DNA of 64,000 nt, from the NCBI RefSeq assembly GCF_028389875.1, contig NC_084702.1:70715582-70779581 (forward strand), in the 5' to 3' direction. The translations under genes were made by a program, and so were the position numbers. The DNA comes from Rhea pennata (lineage: Eukaryota > Chordata > Aves > Rheiformes > Rheidae). The stretch's first letter is position 1, and each line of letters opens with the position of its first letter. Below the pieces are notes generated by a model. The model did no database searches. It saw nothing but the letters and a program-made list of their open reading frames with translations, and was not told the DNA's origin. Shown piece after piece: positions 28,943-41,200 of the stretch.

Positions 28943-31150
28943 GGGCAGCCGCTGGCCCCGCCGCTGCTGCCGTGAGTACGTGAGCCCTGGATCCGCGCGC
29001 CTGGGTCCGCGCGCCGCGGGCGGCCCAGGGGACGCGGGGCGTGCTGGGCCCCGGGGTACGCGAGGAGCAACGCCGGCAGCCGAGCCAGGCCGGGCTGCTC
29101 CAAGGAGCGGGCAGGAGGGGCGGAGGGATGCGGACACATCCCCAGGGCTGGGCGAAGCCCGCTGTAGCCCTTCGCTGCCCCCGAAGTCCCTGCCTTCAGG
29201 AGCTGGGGCCAGGCAGACTCAAGTGACAGCTAGCTGTGGGGCAGGAACGGTGCAAGTCGGGGGAAACCCCTGCGCACGCTGCTTCCCCAGGCGGCCTCAG
29301 TGCACCCCCGGGGGAGGCGGGTGCGGGGGCAGCAAGGCGCCGTGGGGCTCTCACGACCCTCCGCCTTCCCTTGCAGCGCCCGCACCAAGCGCCTGCTCTG
29401 CTTCAGCACCGCTGCACGCCTGCCTGCCGCCCGTGACGCGCCACCGCAGCCCGCGCCCTCCAGCCCGGCCTTGCCGGCGCAAGCAACCCCTCCGCTGCGC
29501 AGACCACGGGGGCTGCCCGGACGCCTGGGTCCCTCCCTGCTGGCCCTCCTTGTGCACTTGGGTGATGCAGTGCACCAGAGCGGGGCAGGGGCTGGGAGGT
29601 CGCCCCATCGCTCCCTGCCGCAGCCCTCTGGGAGCTGCCCCGGTGCCTGCCCCGCACGCACGGCTCCAGCCTGCACACCGGGCTTGGGAGTCTCCTGCTG
29701 CCGAAGCCATGCAGCCAGCATTGCCTGCCAACGCTGGCAGTGTCACCCCCCCAAAGCCTCTCTCGGATGCCCCCCCCCCCCCGTGCCCTGCACCCACTCA
29801 CCCCCAGCCCGCAGGGGTGCTGGTTTGCAGGGAGAAGACATCGTTCCCCTCGCCGGCCGACGCGGTTCACCGGAGCAGCGAGGGCTCTGCACCCAGCCCC
29901 ACACCTGCACAGGGGGTGCAGCACGCAGGGGGAGCAGTGAGGGGACAGGGGGGTCTCTTCACCTTCCCTGGGACTTCCCACGGCCTTTTCCAGTGCAACG
30001 GCTGGTGCACCCAGCCCTGCCCGGGCTGCAAGACGCTTTGCCTGCAGTATTGCTGTGCTGCTGGAGCAAGATGGGGAACACGGACCCGTGAGTCTGACAC
30101 TCAGCGCGTGCAGCGTGGAAAGTAGCCGCACGAGGCAACAGCCCAGCAGGCTCTGCTACGGGCACGAGCGGCGGTGCCGAGGCAGGGAAGCGGGAGCAGG
30201 GGACAGTGCAGCCCCACAGCGTGCCCTGGCCTGCCTCGCCAGGGATCCCCTCTCTATGGCATGGACTTTCAGACCTGCCACCTCCACCAGCCCTCTGCGG
30301 TCCTGCAGGGCTGCCCAGCTCCCACTGGATCCAGCTCAGGAGCAACTCAGCCTCTACTTTCAGGCAATGCACTGCCAAAACCACCTCAGCTCTACCTCAG
30401 AGGCCAAGGAGGGAACCTGGGCTGCTGCTTGCCCTTGCGGGTTGGGTTTCCTGGCTGACTGGGGAGCAGGGCACTGATTTTGGGATTATACTTTGTGACA
30501 ACGCGTTTCGAAGCAAAAGCAACTCCAGCACTTGCAGCGGATAGACACTTTGTGAGACAAGTCATTGGGCCTTTAAATAGTCGCGGCACACGTGCACATG
30601 TTAAGACAAAGCAGGGTAGCACTGTGGTGTAACACGGCAGCAAGTGCAAAGGAAGTCATGTTCAACCAGGCAAAGATGCTCTCAGCTTGTTATGGGGTTG
30701 TGTGTACCATATATAGTTGATCAATTAGGATGTAAATTAGTTTGCTTGAAGAGCAGAAGGGTGCTAAAGGCCGGCTTTTCGGAGGTGACGTATCATTCCT
30801 CTGTCCTGTCTGCTGGCTGAACTCACTTGGTAGCAATAAAAAGAGACATAGCTTCTATCTTGTTTGCTCTTTTTTGTGCCACCAAGAACAGGAATTCAAG
30901 GGCAGGAATGTAACTATCCCAAATAATAAGCAGGAGTTTCACTGAAATGGTTTCAATCAAGACGGCCGCTCCAGGGGCACCTAAAACCTGGGGCTGAGTC
31001 AGGTCTGAGTGGTGGTCCCTGAGAGACACAGCTGGATCGCGAGGTCCAGCTGCAGCCCCAGAAAGGATGGGCAAGCTGATGCCACCCTCTGGGGCTGGGC
31101 TTCCTTCCCCACTCAAAGCGCATCCGAGAGACAGAAGCAGCAGCCCAGGG
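28943..31150. other. Intergenic region between CD72-like copy C and TESK1
   Basis: No coding exon with family features is found. The first 1.5 kb is GC-rich with long shadow frames. From about 30550 to 30960 the sequence turns AT-rich and contains AATAAA at 30835-30840, followed by a T-rich stretch. This could be the poly(A) site of copy C with a 1.9-kb 3' UTR, or the poly(A) signal of an unrecognised LTR. I cannot decide between the two. Confidence 0.4.
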
Positions 31151-31167
31151 CGCTAGGACATTCAGTT

Positions 31168-31173
31168 TTTATT
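31168..31173 (-). terminator. Poly(A) signal of TESK1
   Basis: AATAAA on the minus strand lies about 1.04 kb beyond the TESK1 stop codon (32212-32214), giving a 3' UTR of ordinary length. An AT microsatellite of TTA and AAT units occupies 31200-31238 inside that UTR. Confidence 0.75.
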
Positions 31174-32211
31174 GAACACTTTAAATAAGCTGGGTATATA
31201 TTACTAGCAATTATTATTATTAATAATAATAATAAAAAAAACCACAAGAGTGTTGCATTCACCAGTGCTTCGTGTGGGAGGGAGGAAAGCCGGCTCCCAC
31301 CCTTGCTAGGGGCCGGGCGGCTCGGCCGTGCCGCAGACAGGCTCCACGGCCATCCGGGAGGCGCTGGCCGGCTCGGGGGCGTCCCAGCTCGGAGGTGACG
31401 CGGGGGCAGCACGGCGCTGCCCCCTCCCAGGCACGGTGCCAGGGCAGGACGGCCCCCCGGCTGCCACCTTGCTCTCGACCCCCACGGCGTGCGCTGTCAT
31501 ACCGGCTCGGCGCCCACCCCGCCACGTCGCGTGGGCACCGGGAAACCCCAGCCCCGGACATCCTCCCCATGCACTGCCGCGTCTCCCGTGCCCCGCCACA
31601 CGCCGTGCTGCCTCCCCCTGCACCCGAGAGCTGGCACGCGCTCCCTGCTCCCCACTCCGACGGGCCCCCCAGCACCCACGCATCCACACGCTGACCGCTC
31701 TGCCCCCTGGCGCTGCTCGGCCCCACGGCTGGGCATGCAGCCCCGCGAGGCCCCCCTCTCCAGAGCCCGCCGCGGCGGGGTGAGCCCTTGGGGACGGGGC
31801 TCCCGCGCCCGGGGCTCGAGCAGGGACAGCGGCGCTGCGGGGGACCAGCCCTGCCGCCCGGGGTGGCACTGGTGCACGCCCCAAACGGCGCCGTTATTGC
31901 ACTTCAGCCCAGCGGCGCTCCAGTGCAGCGCCGGGACCCCCGGCGGGGACCCCCGTGGCCGGGCGCAGGCAGGGCAGGGGGGCGCCCTCCCCAGCGGCTC
32001 CCCGCACACCCCAAAGGACGAACCCCACCGGGATGCGAGCCCCTCGGCGGCGCCAGGCATCACGGCCACCAGCGGCAGCCGGGGTCCGGGCGAGCGAGGC
32101 ACGACGTGCCGCGAGGACCCCCGGGGCTCCCGGACCGGCCCCGCGCCGAGGTCGAGGCGGGGGGTCCGCGGGGCGCCCGGACGCGTCCCTGGCCCCGGCG
32201 CGTCCCCAGCA

Positions 32212-35200
32212 CTAGGACTGCGCTTCCGGCAGCTTGAGGCTGGGCTCCGCCAGGGCCGGCGCCGGCGGCTTCTGGTGGTAGAGGAGGCTCTTGGCCTCGC
32301 AGTTGAGGTTCTGGTAGCGCGGCGGGCTCGGGGCGGGCCGGTGGCAGACGGAGGCGAAGCTGAAGCTGAAGGGCCCCAGGCAGCAGCCGGGGCAGGCCAG
32401 CACCTCGTCCTGCTCCAGCGCGGCGCCGGGGCCGTGCCCGGGCAGCATGGCCGCGCGCTCCGTCCGCTCCAGCGCCGCCGCGCACGGGATGCTCAGCTCG
32501 GAGAAGCCGCGCTCCAGCCCGGCGCCCCAGGCCAGCGGCTTGCTCACCACCACGTGGTTGTTGTTGAAGAGGAGGCCGTTGGGGGGCCGCGGCTCCGGCG
32601 GCCAGGGCCGGGCGCCCGAGGCCGCCGTGCTGATGAAGTTGCTGTTGGGCAGCGGAGGCGGCTCGGGGCTGTCGGGGCCACAGTCCATCCGCTCCTCCGC
32701 GGCAGGGCCCGGCGGGGAGGCTCGCCCCGGGGCCGGCGCCCCGACGGGGCTGCGAGGCCGGGGCTCGGCGGGGCCGGCGCGCGGCGGCCCCACGCCCAGC
32801 GCCAAGCCGCCGCGGCGCGGCAGCTCCGGGGAGGCGGGCAGCGAGTGGCACTTGCGCGGGGCCGCGGCCGGGGCCGAGAAGTCGCACTGCACCTCCACGG
32901 CGGGCTCGGGCGTCACGGGGGTGCTGAGCTGCAGCGCGGCCGGGGGCGGCAGGTCGAAGGTGAGCGAGATGACGGACTTGCTCGGCGTGTCGAAGAGCTT
33001 GATCTTGCCGCCCTTCAGGTCCTCGCGCTGGGAGAAGGGGTTGACGCGGGGCGGCGTCTCCTTGGTCCTGGCCCCGCCATAGGGCTCGGGCAGCCGCAGC
33101 AGGGTGGGTGATTTGGGGGGGAACATGTCGGACTGGCTGCGGGACAGGCGCTGGTCCGGCTGCAGGTGCTGCATCCCCAGCTCACGCAGGGGCGACTGCT
33201 CGGCGCGGCCTGACACTCTCCCGGCTACCCCTGGGCAGAGGCACAGCAGCGGGTCGCCGAAGCCCCAGGGCTCCAGCGACGCTGGCTCCTCGCTAGCAGC
33301 TCCCGGTACACAGCCGGGATTTGGGGCACCCTATGAGCTAGGGGTGCACCCATCCTGCACAGCCACCCTGCTCATGGGCAGCAACACCCTTCTGCAGCAG
33401 CCCCCGGGGCCCAGGCTCTCCCCGTCTGTGCCTCAGCGGGGTGACAAATGGGGCCCCATCCCGCACAACCCTGGTCTCCTTCCCCGTGGCACAGCCAGCC
33501 CGCTCGCATGCCAGGGGGCAGTGGACGTGGTGGTTCCTGCTCTTTGCACCCGTCCACCGCCTCTGCCTGGGGCACCCCGCAGGGCTCCCAGAGGCAGGGC
33601 CATGCACCGGGGCACCCACGTACCGTTCAGCGCGGCCGCTGTCCCCGGAGCGGGCAAGCTCTCCCCGCCGACGAAGAGGGTGGCCCCAGCGCCCTCGGTC
33701 CCCAGCTGGTGCTGCAGGATGCCCTCCAGGCACTGCGTGATCTCCAGGAAGGAGGGGCGCGACGTCGGCTCCATCTGCGGGCAGGACGGGTCCCCGAGGC
33801 ATCAGGTCCCTGACCGCCCCCCAGCATCTCCCCACACCCCTCCGCCCCGGGGGGGGACGCGCAAGGCTGGCGGAGGCAGCTCCCGGCCTCTCCCTGCAGT
33901 GCCGGCGCAGGCAGGGCACGGGGCGCCGAGCTGCCCGGGCTGCAGGGATCCCGCGGGGACCGGCAGGGAGCAGGGGCCTCGCGCGGCCCCGCGCTGCCCG
34001 CGGCGGAGGCTCACACTGCAGCAGTGGAAAGCGAGCTGGAGGAAGGCCGCCGGGCAGTCCATTCCCACCATGCTGCGGAAAGTGGTGACGTCCAGGCCGA
34101 AGTCCTGTGCCGGGGAAATGCAGAATCGTGAGGCCGGGTCCAGCGGGGGCACCGCACTGCCCCGGGGGACCCAGCGCAGCCTAGCCCACCCCACGGTGCA
34201 TGCACTGCGTGCCACCAAGGGCAGCAGGGACCTGGCAGCACCCTGGCACAGGCCACCAGGGCAAGAGGGGCGCTTGTGGGACGATGCCAGGACACAGATG
34301 CCTCCCGCTCTCTACCCGAATGCAAGGATTCCCCTAGCCCACCTCAGCCAACTTTGGGCTCCGAGCGTGTGTCTCCCCAGGCAGCAGGAGATGTTGTGGA
34401 CATGGTACCCTTGCCCTGAGATGCAGGGCAACAGGCCTCTGCCCAGCACAGGGTGCTGCTCCCCGCTGTTCAGCAAACCAGCCCCAGCCCCAGTGCTGCC
34501 ACGCACCGCCCTCCCACCCCATCCCAGGGAGTCACCTCCGTGCGGGGCAAGTAGTCGGGGTCAGCGGGGACGCGAGCGATGGTCTCGCAGAGAATGATAC
34601 CGTAAGCGAACACATCGGCCTGCAGAGAGCGGAGAGTCACAGGGCAGATCTCGCAGCCTTGAGGGGATGTGGCCACCCTCCTGCTGAACGCACAGCTGCC
34701 CTCCACCCCATGGGTCAGCACGGGCGATCCCCGTTATCCAGCACCCCTCAGCTGTGGGCTGCAGAGTGCCTGATTCACTCTGTTTTTCGTGTCCCTTTGC
34801 ATCTCCAGCTGCCCCAGCCCATGGGCACCCGCAGGTCCACCAGGTCCACCAGGAACCTGCCCAGCAAATTGCTTGCTGTGGCACAAGCCTGGACACCAAG
34901 CATGGCACGCTCAGGACATCACCTTCTCGTTGTAGATCTCCCCTCGTAGCACCTCGGGCGCCATCCAGTACGGGGAGCCCACGACGGCCAGTGGCTCCTT
35001 CTCACTGCCCTCGCTGCGGGGTACAATAATGATGTTATGGGCCACCCACAGCTCCCTGTCCCAGTACCATGTCCTGCCCTCCATCTGGGACAGCCCAAAT
35101 CTCCATCTTCCTCTCCATTCCTGGGCCAACCGTTCTCCTCCATGCACACCCATCCACTCCACAGACTCATGTGGGATCACCCACATTGTTCCCTTCTTCC

Positions 35201-38200
35201 CCTCCTAGCTAGCCCCCAAACCTGTCCATCCAACTCACATGTCCCTGCCACTGGGGACAATTCACACCTCCCCCTACCCATTCCTTATTATAGCTGTATC
35301 CCAAACATCCATCGCTCTCCTGGAAGTCCCCACTCCTGCTCCAACGTGGCTCTGAGGACAGGGATGGGACAAGAGGATGCTCCCCACATACCTGTAAGTG
35401 GGAATCTTCTCTGCCAAGCCGAAGTCGCCCACCACAGCTGTGTAGCCGTTAGCCTCGCAGCGCACCAGGCAGTTCTGGGGGCAGAGGAGGAGCCCTGTCA
35501 CACTCACAGCTGCCCCATGGCCACCCCTGCTTCACTGGACTCAAGGCCACACCGCTCCCCTGGGGAGGTCGGTCAGCCGGGATGGCCTGGGCAGCGCTCA
35601 TCAGCAGCACAGCTCAGCCCCTCATTCCCCAGCGCAGGGGCACCTGCCTGGGGCAGGGCTCCTGCACGACTGGCAGTGCCCAGGCAGGTGAGCGTCAAGA
35701 CAGGAGCAGAAAACCGAGGGTGGTGGGATGCTCTGTACCTTGGAGGTGAGGTCGCGGTGGAAGATGCCTTTGGAGTGCAGGTAGCGCAGGCCACGGGCGA
35801 TGTCGAGGGCCAGCTTGACACGCATGGACCAGGAGAGGGGCACGGGGCTGTCCAGCAGCTGCTCCAGGTTCCCACCATTGATGTACTGAGGAGAAGAGCC
35901 AGGCCGTCATGCTGCTGCGTGCCCCCGCTAATAAAGCTGGATCCCCACGTCTCTCATCACCTGCCTTTCTCCCCCCACACACAAGCATCCTGCAACTACT
36001 CATGGCACAGCCCTCCAGCAGACTTTGCCCTGAACATGTGCCATGGGGGAAGAAAATGCCCCCAGAGCGATCCCCAGTCCCTTCCCAGGCCAGCATCGCC
36101 CTGCCCGCAGGAAAGCCCCAGACTCACGGCCGTCGCTCCGCTCTCACCTCCGTCAGTGCGTGCAGCTGTCCCTGGTGCACACAGACTCCCATGAACCTGG
36201 GAGACAGAAAGGGCCCTGAGGGTGGGCACTGCAGCGACCATCCCCATGGGAAAGCCCAGCCCCAGCAGCAGCTCTGCCTCCTCTAGACAAGAGCTGAGGA
36301 CATGTCTCAGGAAAGGGGCATCCTTTGCCCATGCGCAGGCCAGACCATGCCCCCGAAAAGAGGCAGCAGCAAAGCCTCAGGGCCACAGATGATGCGAGCA
36401 TGGGAACAGGTCCTACCTGAGGATGTTGGGGTGTGAGAGACGGTTCATTAGCTGCACCTCTCGCAGCATGTTGCCCCGGTTGCTCGTCAGCTTGTTCATC
36501 TTCAGCACCATGATCTGCCCTGACTGGCGGTGCCGCACCTGGAAGGGAGGTGGAGGGGGAAGCTGAGCCTCATGGACCTCCACAGCCCCCACACGCCACT
36601 GTTCCACCAGACCCATGTCTGGGCTACGAGCACCAGTCCCCTCTCTGAAGGCCCCAGACCCATCTCCAGTCGTCGGGGCTGGAGCTCAGCGCCTTGCTCG
36701 CCCAGAGACCTCCCTGGAAGGGGGACATCAAGAAGCACAGCAGCACCCCCAAGGACTCCAGTGACAATAACAATCAACGCCACCCTCCCAGAGCCACCTG
36801 GCTTGTCCCCACCAGGCTACACTGCCTGGCACCGCTGGAGAGGCAACGGCGGCTCCTGCAAGCCGTGATGCCAACTCCACTGCAAGGACAGGTTGGGTGC
36901 AGGACTGGGGCACACTGGGGAGCGAGGAACCAACTGGCTTTTCTGGGCCAGCACCATCAGCCCAGCCAGATCCCACCAGCATGAGGACAGAGGGGGCATG
37001 TTGGGCCCAAACGGGCCCCAGTGACGGCCGATGTTGCCCCAGCCCACGACCCCAGCCCCAGCCCTGTGGGCCACGGTGCTTGGGCAAGGCTGTATATTTA
37101 GCTTGCCCCAGCCTGACGCTGTCATATGAGCTGGGGGGCTGGCTCCACGCCAGGAACAGCAGCTGGGAACGCAGCCAAGCACGGACACCCGCCCCGTCCT
37201 CTCGGAGCCCCAGGCGCTCACGGGGCAAGGGACGGGATCCCCGGCACCAGTCTGGAGGCCTGAGCCGATGCCGGGGGTCTCGTCCGGAACGGGTGCTCAG
37301 GGAGGGGTGGGAGCCTCCTTGGAGCAGCTGCCAGTGGGGGAGCACCCTGGCTGGTCCCAGCGGCCCCCGAGCGCACCCCGAGCTGCACACGGAGATGCAG
37401 GCATTCCTCGGCGCTGCCGTCAGCTCCCTGCTCTTGTCCTTTTTAGTCGATGCTGTTTGAAGCTGCTGTGCTGGTGCCAGCCCCTGGCTCGCCCCACGTA
37501 CCCCTACCCGAGGGATCGCCTGCCCGGACAAAACACGGGGGGCTGGCTAAAGGCCCCCGGGTCTGAGCAGCCAGCTGGAGGCAGGGTCGGGGAGCAGAGC
37601 TCCTGGCCCTTTTCTTCCCCCGACTGCTGCGGCCGAGACCCCCCTGGCCAGCAGAGCTGGCCCCAAGTGGGTCTTGTTTCCAGGACAGGGCTCCCCACGC
37701 CCCTGCCCCGCCTGCAGCTCAGCACGGGACTGCTGCAGGCCACCTGGAGTGCCTGCAGGTTGGCTGGGGGAGCCAGAGGCTCCCCCAGGCACACGGCAGA
37801 GGGGGGCCATGGCAGTGACGACCATGCCCAGGATGTCCCCTACCCCCTGTCTCCATCAGGTGAGGCAGGAGGTTGTTGCTGTGGGTCCTCGGTGGCCCAT
37901 GCAGTTATTGGCTTGGGAGCATTTGCCCTGGGGCAAAAGCTGAGATGTGGACCCATGCAGCACCCAAAACCTGGGGGGTGGACAGCAGCCCCTCCCCCTC
38001 CACCACCCACAGGGAAAATTGGACCTTTATAAAGACCCCTCATCATGTCCTGGTGCATCAAGGCCAACCACCCCCATACAGGGTCAACCTAAGAGGCAAT
38101 GGCCCAGCTCGACTCTGCCCTACCACCACCAACTCATCAAGTCTGCTGCGAGGCCCTGAATAATTCAGCAGCCACTTGCCCACGGCACCGTGCTCAGGCT

Positions 38201-41200
38201 ACACCTGCATCAGGTCACCTCCCCGGCTAGCCCCAGCCACCTGGGCCTGCCAGGACCCCTGCCTCGAGGGCACAGGCCACATGGAGGGGCAGAGATGCGG
38301 ATGGGTCCAGGACAGGCAAGTACAGGGTCCCACCAGCACCTGCCACCACGTGCCCCTGCCACACGTGGGGCAGGGGGAGGACAGGTCCACCCACCTGGCA
38401 GCACCCCAAAGAGCAGTCAGGAGCTCAGGGGGATGGCTCCAAGGGCGTCCTGTCCCCCATCGCTAGCCCTCTGTCCCCCACTGACGCAGTATCGGAGCCT
38501 GAGCAGATCAGCTGGCAGGGTTGAGGGTGCGCTGGGGTGGCTGCTCCATGCCAGCCATCCCCTACCGTCCCTGCGTCCCTGGGGCATGGCAAGGGGCAGC
38601 CGTGGGGTGATCCCTGGGGCAGAGCATCGGGCACGGTGCTGGGCCCGGCTGACAGAGAGGGGCAGCTGGAGAGGCCGTGCCGGGCTCCAGCTCCCCGCGG
38701 AGCACCAGGACCTGCCCACGAGCACCCAGCTGCTGCTGTCCCGCAGCGGGGCCGCCCAGCCCGGCCGACCCCCTGGCGAGGAAGGCCCCGTGCTCCCGAC
38801 CCGGCTCGCCTGATGGCAACGCCACTGCCTTCCCACACCGAGCGGGGCTGGCAGGACCGGATCGGTCGGTTTGGCTGGCACCGGCAGCTGCCAGGCGCCA
38901 GCGCCCGGCTCGGCGCCGTGGGCCTGCGAGCCGCGCGCCCACGATGTGAATGCCTCGCGGCACGCGCCGCGCTTGGCCCGCAGCAGCAGCTCGCCCCGGG
39001 ACCAGCCACGTTCGGGCCAGGAGCAGCGTCCCTGCACCAGGGAGCAGCCCCCAGCGGCGGCTGCCTCGGCCCCCTGCGTCCGGGTTGTGCCCGTGGCCTA
39101 ATTCCTTGCTAATAAGCCTCCTTCCATAGCAATTGGCTGGGTCAGACACCGAGTGCAGCCGCAGAGCACCTAATGCCTTTAATCCGGAGGAAGGGAATGA
39201 CATGGGAGAGCTGCCGGGGGGGGGGGGAGGAGGTCTGCTGAAAGCCCCCCGGGGTTTCTTCGGGGGACCCCGCCTCTCCACGGCACGGCTGAAGGTCTCC
39301 CCAGCAGGGCAGAGCCAAGAGGGGACCCCCAGCAACGCCACCTTAACCCCCCGGGGGATGCGTGCAGGCCCCCCCCCCAGACCATCCCCGGGAGCCGCAG
39401 CGAGACAGCAAAGGGTCCCGCGAGCAAAGCCGGATGCCAACCCTGCTCGCCCCGCAGACCAACCACTGCCAAGAGCAGCCGCAAGAGGATCCCGCGGCCG
39501 GGGGGACGGACTGACAGCCTGCCCCGGCCAGGCTCGGCTCTGGGCACGCTGCCGGTGCGCGGGGCAGCTGGGTGCCCCTCTGCCCCCCGGCTGGCATAGT
39601 CCTGCCCAGCACCCGGCTCCATGACAAGCCAATTGCCCCGGCTCCAGCGTGGCGCCTGGAGCAGGGAAGGCTGCAGAGGCTCCCAGGACAGTCCCAGCCC
39701 CATGCCCCAAGGGGCCAGGCCTTGCCTAGGGTGCCCAGCACCCTGCTTGCTGGCAAGAGCACATCCCGCGCTCCCCACGACCTGTGCCGATGCCAGGCCA
39801 GCAGGGAAGGGGCTACGCTCTCCCGCTCGCACGTGTGTCTGCCCTCGGTCTACACGGCCCTGTGGCCAGGGGCCAGCCCCACGCAGCACCCCGACACCCT
39901 TCCCGAAGCAGGGGCAGTCCCGAGGCGCAGCGGAGCCGGGAGGGGGCCTGCCCCCAGGCTAGCTCCAGAGCGGCTGCAAGCGGCTTTCCTTCTCCCCGCC
40001 GCCAAGCCCGAGCCGGGGCAGGGAGCGGGCAGCGGCAGTTCCCGGGCGATCCGCGTCCCCCCTCGCCTCTCCACGCTCTGGCAGGGCGCCCAGGCATCCC
40101 AGCGCATTCCCCAGAGCTGAGCTCAGCCGGGCAGCGCCGCGCTGCCGCCGGGGCGGCGGGCTGTCCGCCTGCCCCCACGCCGGGGGGGGGGGGGAAGCCC
40201 TCTCCTGCCCTCTGCCCGTCTCGGCGACGCTCGCCACGCCGCCCCTGCGCCGGGTGCCTCGGCGTGACCGTGCGGGGCACCTCCGCAGGCGCCCCGCGTC
40301 CCATCCGCCGCCCGCGGAGCTGGGGGATGGGACGGGGCTGGCTGCCGCCCCAGCCCAGGCACAAGGGATCTGCGCTCTTTTAACAGCGGAAATTAGAGTC
40401 TTATTTAAAGAGCATGCTAATCAGCGCGAGCAGACGGCCGGTCCCTCCCCGCAGCCTGCGCGCCCGTCTGGACCTGGGGCTCCCCGGGGCGAAGCCTCCG
40501 CCTCTCCCCTGGGGCCCCGTGGCACAGCCGGCCCCCAGGGCCCGCTCCGGGGTCTGCTCCCCTCCCCGCACCCAGAGCGCCGGCCCCTGAGGCTGCCCCG
40601 CAGAGAGGCCACCCGTCCCACACTACCTTTCACACCTTGCCCCGGGAAGCCCGAGCCGCCCCGTATATCGAGGGGGGAAGGAGGTGGTAGCAACCTCGGA
40701 GCGCAGGGCACTGGGAAGGGCGCTAACGACGCCGGCACAAATCCCACTGCTGCTAGGGGTGGCTGGGTTCAGGCCCGGGGGAATGCCTGCAGCGCAACAG
40801 GTCTTTTACTGGGTGGGACTGGAGAACTGGCTCGTGATGCAGAAAAGGCAAAGTCGTCCCAGAAACACTTCCTCTCGGGAAGTGAAAGGAGCCGGGAGCC
40901 AAAGCTGCGCTGCACCGAGCAGGACACGAAACGCCCACCCCGAGGAACAGTTTGACATAGCAGCTTTCACCTCTGGCACTCTCAGGCGAGACCACGTGCG
41001 GGGCGCGGGCGGCCCGGGCACCACCAGCCCTGACCGCGCTGGCTGGGGGAGCGCTAAGGGCCCCGTGATGGCCCAGGAAAGCTTCCAGCGGGTGCAAGGC
41101 CCGGGCTAGTCAGCACAAAGCGTTTCCCAGTGCTCAAGGCTCCTGACTGGCGACAGGGAGGCTGGAGCTGCTCCCAGCTCCGCTGCGGCCAGCTGACTGT

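Noticed and set aside
28848-30125. 425-codon plus-strand frame downstream of CD72-like copy C
   Set aside because: It overlaps the true last exon in another frame, then continues through GC-rich sequence without a domain.
31489-33111. 540-codon plus-strand frame
   Set aside because: It is antisense to the last exon of TESK1, whose minus-strand frame has clear conserved motifs.
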